Shown: piece by piece, positions 43,020 through 54,825 of the stretch | How positions within the stretch are numbered: position 1 is the stretch's first letter | How the letters are laid out: every line of letters begins with the position of its first letter | Origin: Azorinus chamasolen | Taxonomy: Eukaryota; Mollusca; Bivalvia; Cardiida; Solecurtidae | Assembly: GCA_963576725.1 (NCBI GenBank) | Contig: OY755252.1 | Location: 27,796,722-27,860,721 of the forward strand | Direction: 5' to 3' | Length of the DNA: 64,000 nucleotides | The notes under the pieces: model-generated | Told to the model about the DNA's origin: nothing | The model's input: only the letters and a program-made list of their open reading frames with translations | Database searches by the model: none | Translations under genes and position numbers: made by a program

Positions 43020-44960
43020 ATAAGCCTTATAAAAATGTTTATTGCTATAATATCTAAGCCAAGTTCAATAACCAGCAAGATTGAACTAGGCACCTTAGAC
43101 CATTGGATAATACAAAGTTGGCATGTTTAGCCTTGTCCACTCTAATAAAACTATCATCTAATCACACTCAAACCTTGTGAAAATGTATACGGTTATAATA
43201 TCTAGGCCAAGTTGAATAACTAGCAATTTGGAACAGGTACTTCAGAGTTACTGTCCTTGAATTGTTGGACACTGAACTTCTTTACCTTTGTCTGCTCTCG
43301 AAATAAAAATATCCATCATCCAATCTCCAACAAACTTCATAAAAATGGTATTTGCCATAATGTCGTGGTCAAGTTAAATAACCAACAAATTACACCAGAC
43401 GCTATGAAGTTATGGTATCAAATTGTTCAAAATTGGCTGTTTGAGCATTGTCCGTTCTCTAACTAAACTATGTTTCGTCTGACCTCGTAAAAACTTCCTG
43501 AAATTCTTGATAGGACAAATATATTGTTCAAGGTATATAAGCAGCTAAATGTGTTGAGACATGTCAGGATTATGCTCCTTGAAAATAATAAGAAGTGTCT
43601 GTTTCATCTTTGCGGCTCCCTTACACCAATTATTTTCATCAGATTTTCACCCAATTTACTAAATCATATTATTTGTGAGTGCATTTTCTTTATTAAGTTA
43701 GACAAACACCACTATTGTAGAATGCATGTCAGTAAAAACCCTTATTGTAGAAGGCATGTCAAGATTATGTTTGTGGTCAAGTTAAATAACTCAACCTTGG
43801 AATTCGTATCCAGCGTTCAATGGTATTCATTTAAATATGGTTAACGTATTTTCTGTTTCAACCCCTGGGATTTTGTGCTTGCGGAATTTATGTTTGTAGA
43901 TACATGTATATCGTCCAGAATTTATATTGGTCTACCGATTTTCTTTGGATTCGTCAATGACACATTTAAGAATGACATATTTTATCTATTTTGGCAATTG
44001 AAGAGTTTAGCATAGTTTCATTACAAAGAAAATGATATAAAACAACTTAAACTTCTACAAAAAGAATCTTTGGTAAACATCCAATCATTGTTAAGACAGG
44101 AGACGTTTTTAGACATGTGTTTTTTCTTAAAAGCGAGCTATAATCTTAAAGTGTTAAGGAATAGTGTCAATTACATTTTTGTCTCTGAATATGCGATGGA
44201 TGTCTTCAAAAGTTTGTTGTTCATGACCTCGTTTTTGCTCTAGGTGATGTTATATTATTTTCACCATTGGACTGCATGACTGTTTAGGTTTCTTGATCTC
44301 ATTTTACACTTTTAAGTTAATCTTTATTTTTGTCGCATTCTTCACTAATGAATTTGAACGACGCATCACAGTCTTCTATTTTGCGTTCTTTGTTTTATGT
44401 CTCCGTCTGTCATCAAATCTTGTTCTGTCTCTACTTTTAAAGGTTCTCATCCAATCTTCACCAACCTTCTTAAATGTTTATAGCTATACTATCTATGCCA
44501 AGTTTGATACCCAGCAAGATTGTTACAGGAATTTGGCCTTCTTTGGCTTTGTCAGCTCTCTAAGTAAAAGCTATCTCATCCAAGCTTCCATGGCTCTAAT
44601 ATCTGTGCCACGTTCAATATCCAGCAATATTGTTTCAGGAACTGTAGAGTTGTGGCCCTTGATTTATCCAATTTTGGCATTTTTAGCCTTGTCCCCTCCC
44701 TAAGTCAAAAACTTCTCATCCAAAAAATGTTCATGGCTTTGTATGCGGTGTTTCCTGCATGACTCTTACATGTGTTTATACTATCTAGGCCAAGTTCCAT
44801 ATCGAACAAAATTGTTTCAGCAACTGTTGAGTTATGGCCCTTGATATTTCCAAATTTGGCATTTTTAGCCTTATCCGCTCTCTGAATAAAAATGTCCCAA
44901 TCCGGTCTCAAACAAACGTCATAAAAATGCATCAAATTATTATTTGAGACAGGAGCTGGT
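43020..44960 (+). repeat. Degenerate ~150-bp tandem repeat, interrupted
   Basis: The core TATAATATCTAGGCCAAGTT followed by AATAACCAGCAAG appears at about 43040, 43192, 43357, 44487, 44602 and 44775, with companion block TTATGGCCCTTGAT..CCAA at about 44650 and 44832. Spacing where adjacent is 115-175 bp. The middle (43500-44440) has only faint traces. ORFs at 43524-43844 and 44293-44703 fall in or beside the array and are not called. Confidence 0.65.
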
Positions 44961-45039
44961 GGGAAACATTATGGTTTTCTAAAAAACATGCTTTAGTTCA
45001 GTTTCTTTTCTATTTCAAACTTTCTGTTATACGTTTCTG

Positions 45040-45715
45040 TTTACAGTTTCTTCAACTGCAGCAAAGTCATTAAGTACATATTTGACGGATTTGCACAGTT
45101 GTTATGCTATGTTTTACATATTGTTATGTGTTTACCGTCTTCTGTGCTGTGGGTACATCCGGCGGGGATACCTTTATTTACACTATCTGAGTGTTGTATA
45201 GATTTGATATTAGCTGTCCATGCTGACGGTGTTGATGATTCTGGCGCAGATTTTGTTGCTGACATCATTATGAATGGGTTGTCGTGATTAAAACTCATAA
45301 CTTGGATTGTTTATGGCTTCATAACTGCAAACAATATTGTTTACCTACTTATGTAGCGATTACACTTTCGTTGTTCACTTGTGTTGGAGTCCCTGTCAAG
45401 CCCGTGTCACTCCTGCACTCATTATGTGTTATGTTTTTTTACTTTGAGTTAACGATTTGTATTCCTTTTTTGCGAAGCTGCACCGAAGTTTAAACCGGTT
45501 TAACCCACATACTTACTTTTGTGACTTTTGTCATTTGACCGTTCTAAGGCGGTACTTCCATCTCCCCCCTATGGCTTGTATTGCATGTACGTATCTTTGT
45601 GCTTTGATAGTTATGTGCATTTGCTGTTTTTTCTTGCTGTGGTGCTGTTTGACTGGCTGTTTGTTTTATATGTGTTTCCTGCATAACTCATATTTGTACT
45701 TCCATCCCTGGGCGT
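45040..45715 (+). mobile_element. Family R retroelement 3' end
   Basis: Early part (AGTCATTAAGTACATATTTGAC, matching 50195-50215 inverted) and the common tail TTTTGTGACTTTTGTCATTTG, GCGGTACTTCCATC, GTTTCCTGCATAACTC. Sense strand +. The ORFs 45099-45287 and 45457-45723 are non-coding tail. Confidence 0.6.
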
Positions 45716-45719
45716 TTAT

Positions 45720-46136
45720 CTGACTTGAAGAGCTGACACTCACTTGCACTTTAAGTCCAAGATATTATCCAAATATAAGCAAAGTTTGGTTTTAAATCGC
45801 ATTTTCTGAAAGGTATATAATTATGTCACGTCTCCACAATCTCGCGCATGCGTATATAAATAAATGTTGGAAATGGGTAAAATAGCTTGTGACTCGCTAT
45901 ATGCATCACTAGAATTTATTTTTAAAAAGCCAAATGGTAGTAATTGAGTTTGCATTAACTACAGAAAAGTTAATGATATAACTGTGTTTGACTAAGAACG
46001 GACAGCAATAGACACGATCAGCTCATCACAAAATTGAGCATATGGACGTGCATTGTCCTGCTGTAACATAATCTGGTTATGTATTTGTAAAGACGGACAA
46101 CTACAGGCACAGTCATCTCGTCACAATATGCTGATG
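45720..46136. other. No recognised feature
   Basis: No ORF, repeat or hairpin of note. Confidence 0.45.
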
Positions 46137-46295
46137 TTAACCCATTTGCTCCCACGATCCAATATATGGGACGTAGGCAAACAGTGTAGACTCTGATCAG
46201 ACGCCGCATAATGCCAGGCCAGGCATCCCTTAGATAAAAAATGGACTAATCCAATATATAAACATAGAAGAATTCACTGGGAGCAAATGGGTTAA
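46137..46295 (+). mobile_element. MITE family K, copy K2, one hairpin arm lost
   Basis: TTAACCCATTTGCTCCCA and TGGGAGCAAATGGGTTAA are perfect 18-bp inverted repeats including TTAA. The hairpin's first arm (GATCAGACGCCGCATAATG) ends at the loop and runs straight into CCAGGCCAGGCATCCC, so the second arm was deleted. Confidence 0.85.
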
Positions 46296-46299
46296 TGTT

Positions 46300-46520
46300 C
46301 CGTGCACTGTGTTCATGTCAGTGCGTCCCTTTGAATAAATTACGCATAAGCATTTACGCCTCGCCAGTTCAACCTGAAATTTGTAACTCGTCGCTGAATA
46401 GAACGTTGCACCCCAACCCCGTTGTATACCGCGACCCAGTTCAGTCGCAGGCGAGTGTGTTTGACCGTCAACGGAATGCCACAGTATGGTCTGTTAACAG
46501 GATTGCCCCAAACACGGAAC
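46300..46520 (-). pseudogene. Tc1-like transposase relic
   Basis: On the - strand: RPYCGIPLTVKHTRLRLNW, then VYNGVGVQR and NVLFSDELQ. LFSDE is the second catalytic Asp motif of Tc1/mariner transposases. Directly follows K2. The + ORFs here (46295-46687, 46422-46652) are shadows. Confidence 0.7.
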
Positions 46521-46769
46521 CTGTTGCAGATTTGTCAGTCACTGATCAAAAGTGTAATGGTAAAAGCACTTACTGCAAATTACATATCAACCTCCCTTAC
46601 ATACATCTCAGCATGCATATTGCTATATTACGTTGCTTCAATGCCATTCTAGGACTTGTGTCTATACAAACGAATCACTGTTTTTGATTAAAGAAATTGT
46701 TATAAATCTATTGGGCGCAATGAATGATTTGCCTACCTATGTTCGTTGTCTTCTCCTGTCAGTATATTT

Positions 46770-47013
46770 ACTTAATTATTTGTTCAATAAATACGCATTC
46801 TACTCCTCTGCAAATAGAGTAGACCGAGATCAGACGGTGTTTGTAGGAGCCGTCTGATGAGGGTTTTGTTTACTTATCATATGATATAGATACGACTCTA
46901 TAGTTTTTGCCACGGCCAGAAACTCCTTTGTCCCTGTGATATTATAACAATGAATCTAATTAGTAGCAATGCTTTCACGATTTCTTATATTACTAGTCAT
47001 AGAGTGAATGGTT
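46770..47013 (-). mobile_element. TTAA MITE relic
   Basis: ATAAATACGCATTCTACTCC left part and hairpin AATAGAGTAGACCGAGATCA .. GCCGTCTGATGAGGGTTTTG around TTTGTAGGAGC. The ends are decayed. Confidence 0.5.
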
Positions 47014-47204
47014 CAAATCGTTAAAGGGAACGATGAAAGAGCAGAAAACATCTGGTTGGCATAGGTGTTGACTTAAGGGAATCCAATACCTTTTTAACCA
47101 TTTAAAGAAGGTGACATTGTAAAATGGGAATTTCAGCTGTACAAATAGCTCCTACAAATGCATTTGGAAAAACAATAGACCCAAGCAGTTTAAAACCTCT
47201 GATA

Positions 47205-47290
47205 ATCATAAACAAACATCAAACCTTGATCTGACAGCTCTTGTAGGATCAGTCTGATCTAGTGCTGGTGTTTGTTTATGAGTTTTAGGA
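47205..47290. repeat. Hairpin with AAACAAACATCAA shoulders
   Basis: CATAAACAAACATCAAACC .. GGTGTTTGTTTATG with inner TGATCTGACAGCTCTTG / CAGTCTGATCTAG. Related to the MITE core but with new shoulders. Confidence 0.5.
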
Positions 47291-47392
47291 GTTTTGATCT
47301 GACTGAATTGTTTGACTTAACAGTTTTATCTCTGTCTTGGGACTTTTAAATCAAAATTAGAAACAAAAACACTTGTATCCACTGGTAACATT

Positions 47393-48620
47393 GCCTAATA
47401 ATTCCAATCCAGTGACGTTTACACAAAATCGCCGAATCTGTTTGGTTGAAATTTGAATTCATTTCTCAATGAATGTAAAGAGCTGGTTCTCTGTCGTTGC
47501 TCCATGATTTACATGCAGTCAGTAACCAGTAGCCGATACACTATGGAACTACTTCTTTTTACTATGCATCAAGTTCTATTTATAGACAAATTCCTTGAAA
47601 CCATGTTGACGTAGAATTATTGGGATAAAATGTTGTTTTGAAGTTTTGTGGAGCGCGTATTTTGGAATTTAAGTGTTAAGAGTGAAACTTATGGTAAAAA
47701 GCAAGTGATTGTATTAATATCAAGAGCCAGCAGAGCCAGGCGGCTCGCATGGTGTAGAGAGAAAAGGACGAGGTGAACTTATGTGAGGTGGGATTAACTG
47801 TTTATTTTTCAGATGGAAGTAAAGTGGTGATCGGCAGTGATAACCTTTGTTGATTTGGAGAAAACAAAGCGAGGGCTACAGACCAGACTTAGTGTCAAAG
47901 TGGCATGGCCACTCTGCCAGTAATAACAAGACACCTCCCCGTGAAATCAGTTATTTCAGGACGACAACGTACTGGTAGGATAGCTGTCTACCAGGCCAGA
48001 ACTAATATTTTAGATCCAATTCTTGGCCTGCACAGTCACCGGGATTTGAACATAATTGAGAATACTTGGCTGTATATTAAACGTAAACTTTCATGTAGAG
48101 TGCATTTTATTGAAAATAAAAGGGATTTGTTCAAGAGATTTTGAGGATCTGGAAACGTATTCCACTGGTCTATGTTCAGGGCTTATACAGATCGATTCCA
48201 AGAAGGATTATGCAAGTTAATCGATTAAGAGGAAATATGACAAAGTAGTAAGGTAGTACATGTGTTGAAATAATTCTGTTTATTCCTTTTTAGTTATTGT
48301 TAGCTTCAATTTGTTGCAACTAGGTCAACTAGTTGAGAACAGTCTATGATACGTCATCTATGACGTAGGATACAGTACATAAAGTGACATAGTTGTTAGA
48401 ATGTGTATTGATTGAATTCCTACGCACGGCACTTGAAATAGCCAATGTCAAATTTGTCTACATGTAACAATTTTTAAAAGGACGGATGGGTGGAATTATA
48501 AAGATAGAATTACATTTTGGTTGTGTTCATTGTGTCCTTCGGAATTCATGCAAGTTGCGTGTGATCAGTTCTGGATTTATACATCGATGAACACAACCGA
48601 AACGTAATTCAATTTTTAAA
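47393..48620 (+). pseudogene. Tc1-like element relic, longer copy
   Basis: Paralogue of 18243-19130. Transposase pieces: YFSDGSKVVIGSDNLC at about 47802-47850, then an open stretch 47905-48144 containing SGRQRTGRIAVYQARTN and HRDLNIIENTWLYIKRKL, close to the C-terminal catalytic region of Tc1 transposases (D..NPIE.LW). Stops follow C at 47850 and elsewhere. A 24-bp inverted pair near the right end (ATTACATTTTGGTTGTGTTC / GAACACAACCGAAACGTAAT) lies at about 48509 and 48589. Confidence 0.75.
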
Positions 48621-48754
48621 TAAATCAATTGAACAAACCCTGGACCCGATACGTACAATTGTTAACAGGGATAAGCTGAAAACTACAACATTACCATACG
48701 TGGTGCTAACCATATATGAGACTCGTACTTCATTCTCAATTTAGTTATCTATTT

Positions 48755-49620
48755 TTCTGGTCCTTCACTAGTTTTGATTTTATTAGTTTTGAAAATTGTA
48801 CACTGTTTAAGCCGGTGCTAGGGTGTTTGAGTAGTGTTGCACTTTTATTACTACTTATGAACTAACTCAATAAAACCGAGTCTGCATTGTTCTCTTTTGG
48901 CATTTCTACTTTTGCTTTCGAAGGATCACCCTTTTTCAGAATATATGTACAAAAATGTACTTCACAACAGCCGGTGTTAAGTGCTTGTGTGGCGGCCGTA
49001 AAAAATCACCCCTTACTTCATTATCAGTGTTGTTATATTTTCTGGTCCTTCATGATCATTAGTTTCCATGGTAGTAGTTTTGAAAATTGAATACTCCTAT
49101 TAACCCTTCGCTTGCTATTCGCGTCTATATACCTACCTGTAAATAGTGAAGACCCAGAGGAGACAGCTCCTGCATGAGCTGTCTCATCAGGGTCTGCACT
49201 ATTTACAAGTTGATTGTGCAACCAGTGCACTCCACAGCAGTGATTGCACAGCGAAATACTTGTACACAGTGAAGATATATGTAATTAAACAACAGGGCAT
49301 GGGTAAAGAAGGAGAAATGTATTTTAAAATTCAGCGAAGGGTTAATTACTACTCATGAACAGACTCTGAAAAAAAATTCAGAAGGGATTTGATCCCCCGA
49401 GAGCAAAAATTGAAACACAAAAAGAGATATTTTCAGAACAATAAGTACTGAAATCCATGATCTCAAAGGATCAGAAGGCATAACAACACTGAGAATGAAG
49501 TATGGGGCGAGGTTTTACGGCGGTCACACAAACACTGAGTCTGTAATTTTCTTTTATTTTGCATTTCTACTTTTGCTGTCGAAAGATCACACAGTTTCAG
49601 AATATAGTATATTTTTCCTG
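48755..49620 (-). repeat. Dispersed repeat H, interrupted by MITE A10
   Basis: H sequence (TTAAGCCGGTGCTAGGGTG, ACTCAATAAAACCGAGTCTGC, GTGTGGCGGCCGTAAAAAATC) runs to about 49099, is broken by A10, and resumes with TTACTACTCATGAACAGACTC. This indicates a tandem H array with a MITE in it. Confidence 0.6.
49100..49345 (+). mobile_element. MITE family A, copy A10
   Basis: TTAACCCTTCGCTTGCT left, TTCAGCGAAGGGTTAA right (five bases of the end repeat missing). The hairpin has two arm mismatches (AGAGGAGACAGCTCCTGCAT). Confidence 0.85.
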
Positions 49621-49859
49621 TGTATTTAACTGTACAGGATAATGAGTATTGTCGCATGCACTGTACACACTTGCAGGACGATGTGTAACAAATATTACCA
49701 TATACGGTTAATACATCATCGGGCGATGCTAAATACAAACCCTTTGCTTGCACAGTTCCCCGTAAACTCTAAGTTAATAAGCCTTTCCTGTGCCTAATTT
49801 CTAGCAAACCAATTCAGAATGTATTGGAAAAGTATTTAATTCAAGCAGTAAAAGACAAA

Positions 49860-50470
49860 ATGCAACTAACACCATAACACCAACAGATACCAAGCAACAC
49901 ATCCATACAACCAAACATACACAAACACACGAGACAAAACATCAAACAAGAACACAAACTCAAAGGCACACAGATACTAAACAAACACAAAAGCAAATGT
50001 AACAAACAGAGCACCACCTTGGAATGATCAGTGGCAAAACCACCACTGAGTGTTAAAACCGGTTCACGGACGTCCTAACCTCACTCTAACTTAAAAATAC
50101 CGGAAATAAAGGCATCCCCACCAGACTTCTCCACAACATATGAAACGATAAACACAGGACAATATGTAAAACATAGCATGGCAACAACTGTGAAAGTCCG
50201 TCAAATATATACTCAATGACTTTACTGAAATCAGGGCAATTGTAGGGAAACCGTTATGGGCACGACATAGGAAAGGCAATACACGAGTCATGAACTCATC
50301 CCGTTTCTGGATTTAAGAGTAAATCATCATAGAGTACTTCCATCGGTCTGTCATCGAGCAGGCAAAACTGGAAGCGTACCTACCGACTGTAAATAAAATT
50401 CTGGATGAGAGTACCTTGTTGCAAGAACGTCCGTAGATTGCAATTGTATTTACTAATTAGAAGTAAATTT
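49860..50470 (-). mobile_element. Family R retroelement 3' end, diverged
   Basis: CAAATGTAACAAACAGAGC, TGGAATGATCAGTGGCAAA and AACCGGTTCACGGACGTCC resemble the R tail in order. Landmarks at 50330-50470 (GAGTACTTCCATCG, TTTTGATAATAACATTTAGA) match the upstream part of the 42-kb copy. Confidence 0.5.
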
Positions 50471-50646
50471 TGATAATAACATTTAGAAAAAGCTTTCCTA
50501 ATTTTATGATATCTGTATATCTATTGTTTGTTTGTTTGTTATTTCTTTTGTTGTTTTGTTTTTTCTTTTCAAAAAATAAATGATCTGGAACAGTACTGTT
50601 CGTCGAAGTGCATTTTGGCGAAACTAGGGACATATATATTAACACC

Positions 50647-50770
50647 TACGAGGTGTGTTTAAAAAGTTCGTAGACACCTGGAATATTCCATTATTTTGAC
50701 AAACTACCACTACAGGGTTTGTGTTGTATAGAGCAGGCGGTCTTTCCAGTCAATACACAAAAAAATGTTA
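50647..50770 (+). mobile_element. Solo mariner-like terminus
   Basis: TACGAGGTGTGTTTAAAAAG and GTTCGTAGAC. Mariner elements of several subfamilies are known to start CGAGGTGTGTT after TA. No matching right end or transposase was found nearby. Confidence 0.5.
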
Positions 50771-51335
50771 TAAATTCAGTGAATGACGGGTTTGTAGTGA
50801 TAATTTTAAGATGTCGTATATCATCAGTTTAGGTCCAGGTGAGATATCGACTATCTAGGTGTCTTATCAGGACCTATCGTTATTTATTATTATTTTGAAT
50901 ATATTGAGTGAGGAGAAGCGGATGAAAGATTAGTGTTTTAAGACATCAATAACTTGTGTTGTAATTAACAAAGTTGAGTGATGCATAAACTGTCGAATAA
51001 TGCTTAATTGACACGTTTAATCCTAAGCCTGATAAATATTCGGGTACGACAAAATTACGTTATCAGTACTGGTTAGATAAATTTTAACATTGAATTGGAA
51101 AAGGGAATATGTTGTCATGATTGAAACTCTGACATGACTTTAGCAAACGAAACAGACCGCGTTCAAACCGTAGCTGCGGGAGCCATCTGATATGGGTCTA
51201 CTTTGTTCACAACTGCATCAAAAGAGTCAAACTGTTTGTAAAAGCGACAGAATGCAATGCAGCTGTGAACAAATGGATGCTTGGTCATATCAGAAATTGT
51301 AGAATCAGATATAGATTATTCCATATGCAAACCTG
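50771..51335. repeat. Dispersed repeat Q, copy 2, and MITE hairpin
   Basis: GACAAAATTACGTTATCAG and TTAGATAAATTTTAA match 19500-19545. Hairpin relic AACGAAACAGACCGCGTTCA .. CATCTGATATGGGTCTAC at about 51147-51205. 50771-51035 itself is unassigned. Confidence 0.45.
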
Positions 51336-51511
51336 GGTCCATGCTTATAAAACGTTTAGTTGAGTCTGAGTTCGTTCTCAAGTTTTTGATTGGTCAGATT
51401 TGAGCCTTTGGCTCAAATCTGACCAATCAAAAGCTTGAGAACTCAAATCTGACCAATCAAAAGCTTGAAAACGAAACTCAGACTCAACTAAAAGCTTTAT
51501 AAGCATGGACC
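51336..51511. mobile_element. Foldback family G, copy G2 (complete)
   Basis: GGGTCCATGCTTATAAAAC to TTTATAAGCATGGACC, with AGTTGAGTCTGAGTTCG / AAACTCAGACTCAACT arms and inner CCAAT/ATTGG blocks (TTTTGATTGGTCAG, TCTGACCAATCAAAAG). About 176 bp of nearly complete self-complementarity. No coding capacity and no recognised target duplication. Confidence 0.85.
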
Positions 51512-51669
51512 ATGAGCTCTCTGATCTGGGTTAACACTCGGTCTGTTAGATAGAGCATTGTTATTCGTATCTTTGAGACCGAATCAATATCGTGCATCTA
51601 CTATTAATACTTTTGTTTTACAGCACGATATTTCAAAATGAAAATTGTCACGAATTATATAACGCTTCA

Positions 51670-52044
51670 TCTGGTATGTAAATAAATTATAAAATTCAAT
51701 GCAATGAATGTAAATAAGACATGCGACCTGGCTTGAAGTTGCAGGCCGAGTAGATCCAGATGAGACCCCTAGTAATGTTGTCGCTCGTGAGAATTCATGT
51801 TATTTGACATTCGATGAACAGTTAGTTTCATAAACGCTAAAATGGATCGAAGTTTTAAGTAAAATTGCAGCACTTCAGAGTTAGACTAGGTATCCGTTAT
51901 ACAGGCGGATAAAGGTAAGTAACATAATATGTCATTCCAAGCGTAGCTCAAATCGTGTTAACGTTTTGTCACATCGCACAACGAGGTGGCTAACGAAAAG
52001 GACGTGTTGGCTTTCAGGAGTCTGGCAAAAGAATAGGAACAAAT
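51670..52044 (+). repeat. Dispersed repeat Q, second block, and unassigned DNA
   Basis: GACATGCGACCTGGCTTGAAG and GTAGATCCAGATGAGACCCC match 20258-20305. GTTGGCTTTCAGGAGTCTGG near 52006 resembles repeat P. Confidence 0.45.
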
Positions 52045-52241
52045 TGTAACCGCATTTCGCTGCCTAAGTTTGTCTTCTGCTACATCTTTCGTAGTTTCAT
52101 TTTTATTCATTTTTCTATAATACAATCACAGTAACAAATAGTTTGGATCCTGATGAGACGCCGAGTTACTCTGTGTCTTATCTTGATCTAAACTGCTTGC
52201 ATAGGTAATCACAGCTTCAACATTGGCAGTGAAAGCGTTAA
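52045..52241 (-). mobile_element. MITE family E, copy E4, abutting a gene start
   Basis: Left TTGTAACCGCATTTCGCTGCC, hairpin shoulders TAGTTTGGATCCTG .. ATCTAAACTG with inner GATGAGACGCCGAGT / ACTCTGTGTCTTATC, right TTGGCAGTGAAAGCGTTAA with TTAA at 52238-52241. The PAN-domain ATG begins at 52244. Arms carry several mismatches, so the copy is not recent. Confidence 0.8.
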
Positions 52242-52243
52242 GG

Positions 52244-52576
52244 ATGACAAGAAGCTTGCTGGACTCTGTTTTGGCATACCTGTGTATGTACATATGTCTG
52301 GTTTTCTACCTGGCAAATGCCGACATGTTTTGGCCAGTCAATATAACTGATTGGAAAAACTGTGACAAGAGCGACAATGCTTTCCGAACCTTGTATGGGA
52401 TATCCGTAGAATCGTGTGTTGAGGAATGCAACCTACGAACCAGTTGTAAAGCTGTGAACTACATTAGGAAAAGTCAACAATGCGAACTATTGAGGACGGA
52501 CCTGCACACTGATATTGATAAGGACAAACGAGCGTGCGTGTATATAAAGAAAAACGACACAAATTCTGCTGAAGTG
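52244..52576 (+). CDS. PAN/sushi secreted protein, exon 1: signal peptide and PAN domain
   Basis: Encodes 111 residues. Residues 1-26 form a hydrophobic signal sequence (LAYLCMYICLVFYLANA, likely cut before DMFW). Residues 35-101 form a PAN/Apple-type domain with six cysteines at 40, 58, 62, 68, 80 and 98 (WKNC, SCVEEC, SCKAVNY, CELL, ACVYIK), the usual number and order. PAN domains bind proteins or carbohydrates outside the cell; the ligand here is unknown. Start: an in-frame stop (52202-52204) lies upstream and this is the first ATG, 2 bp after the TTAA end of MITE E4. The exon is closed by GTG|GTAAGAG, phase 0, and exon 2 is compatible. If transcription starts upstream, the 5' leader would be MITE-derived. 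An upstream non-coding exon joining inside the MITE cannot be excluded. Confidence 0.75.
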
Positions 52577-52639
52577 GTAAGAGAACCCTTCACTAAAGCT
52601 GTTTATAGTAACGAAAAGTTGTGACCTGTATAGGCAATA

Positions 52640-52870
52640 CGCTACTTAGCGCATCCGCTATAAACTGACGCATTTCGATGCCTTTGTAAAATCACTTTTC
52701 AAACAACTGTGATAAACATAGCATTTTTTGCTCTATAAGATCAAATGCTCTATTTATCAAAATAGTTAAAAAAAACTACACAACTCTATTGTCTTCTTTA
52801 TACTATAGTCTCCTTTGTTAGTAAATGTATTCAAAAAGATTATCATAGATGTTGAGGAAATATGTTTGAA
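52640..52870 (+). mobile_element. MITE family D relic, copy D4 (intron 1)
   Basis: GACGCATTTCGATGCCTTTG, hairpin ACTGTGATAAACATAGC .. GCTCTATTTATCAAAATAG around a degenerate centre. TTAA ends not conserved. Confidence 0.5.
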
Positions 52871-54319
52871 TGTAATGCAGAAAAGACCTGGCCCGAGTTT
52901 CATGAACCTTCTTAAGTAATTTCTTAGCTAAGCAACTTATTTAAAAAGTTCACAAGAGCATAATTGTTCATAAATTAGTGTTTATTGTGACACAAATGTG
53001 TTTGATCCGTTATCATTTTAAGAACACATATTGTACTTGATAATAACTGAACGTGGTCTAACGCAAATGTTTTTCTTCATAATTTGTAACAGACATAAGC
53101 ATATTATTGAATTTATTATATTTAATTCAATTATCAGTCTATGTCTCGCTATATCAATGTGTTGGTCGGGATTTTGTATTGACAGTAATATGGTCATATT
53201 TGGTATAATATTATATTAAGTGCACCTTAAAATGAGTAAAGGAATGCTATTTAAACATCACAATATATAGCTGGCTTTCTTAACAATTGAAATTTGTCCT
53301 CTGACTTATTTTAACGACGGTACTCAGTCATCATTACTGAAATTCCCTTTGCTGATCTAGCAACATTGGCAAAATATTCAAAGTATGATACGGTATTCAA
53401 AGACCTCTATGTTGATATATAATATGTTTGCCTTCTCGTCACCCAATATTTTTATATGTGAAAAATGATTTTGTTGAAAATTATTTTTCTCTATTGTTAT
53501 TAATCTTAAGTAACCTCCAAGAGATGCATGACTTCTTTTTAATTTTTATAAAATTTGTCTCACGGTGTGTCCTTACTAGTGCTGAAAATATCAAAACAAA
53601 CACACGGTACCACAATAAATTATTGTCGCCAATATACATCAACTAATTCAACTTTTAGGTTTAAATTCCTGTACAACAAAGTGCCAGACCTGTCAGTTAT
53701 ACCTGACCCTCTAATAGGAAACAATGATAAAATAGATAAGAGTCAGATTATGTGAACGAAACATGATCATGGTAAATAACGTTTCAATGCAATTACAAGT
53801 GAAAACAGAAAATGCATTGTGGTTACAGGTTTAATGTGAGAGCTACATGATGTCTGCTAAAAATGAGAGTATAAAATGTGACAAATCCGCAATATGATGA
53901 TGCATACATGTATACTAACGAAATCGCTATAAAAGTTTTAACATGAACTTATCTTGATTAACACACACTGAGAACAGTATCAGTGATCTGATTCATAACA
54001 GTTTACTGTGAGGAGAGAGATATTTTTTGTTAAAATGGGCATGATTTGTTGCAGTCGAGTCACTTATCAATATTTGTCAGCAGCAATTAAAACCTCCGCC
54101 ATTGTATCTTCTTTCTGGAGAATATCATCTACATGGTGTAGAGTTGTAAGGATTTACCTATTAGTAAGGTTAATTGGCGACAAGTGTGATATTGTACGGT
54201 CATGCCCTTCGCTCTCGCGATGGACATATAAGACCGTACAATATCCCACACATGTTTCAAGGTAGTTATTGCAAATGTTCTCTGTTAGTATATATGTATT
54301 CTATTGCCAGTTATACAAT

Positions 54320-54350
<31 letters not shown>

Positions 54351-54825
54351 GCTTAAGATATAAGACATAACCAATAAATAACATGCACATTTATCAGAAT
54401 TTCCAGTTAAAGCAGTGCAATAATATAAAAACATGTATGGTTCACTTAGGATAAATAAAAAGAGTATATAAGAAATAATATATTCTTATCTTTTAAAAAA
54501 GTGTAGCATAATATTTGATATACTAGCGTATATATCATACATGTAGCATGCATTTATATACTATTATAACACGAAACACTATTAAATAATACTACACCCG
54601 AGAAAAAAGATTTTTTTAAAACAAACAAGTCTTCACACACGCCTACAAAATTACGACTAACTTAGATTGCTAGATAAAAGGTGTTGAAAAATGTTTTTAA
54701 ACACCTGCTCTTTAAACATTGGTCTATATCCGGTTCCCATGCTTAAATATGGATTCCCATTTCTTACAACTGATTTATTGTATTATGAACCAAGCTCAAC
54801 CCGGCACTATTCCATCTGTTGGAAG
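52871..54825. other. Intron 1, no further gene seen; (TA)n at 54318-54345
   Basis: AT-rich intronic sequence. A small palindrome (GTGTGATATTGTACGGTCAT .. AGACCGTACAATATCCCACA) lies at about 54183-54253. ORFs here are short and unrecognised. Confidence 0.5.

Noticed and set aside
47905..48144. An intact 79-codon transposase-like ORF as a domesticated gene
   Set aside because: Upstream transposase sequence has stops, the paralogue at 18.7 kb is broken in the same part, and nothing suggests selection.
52223..52243. Upstream non-ATG (TTG) extension of the PAN exon
   Set aside because: Those codons are the terminal repeat of MITE E4; the first ATG is at 52244 and a signal peptide starts there.
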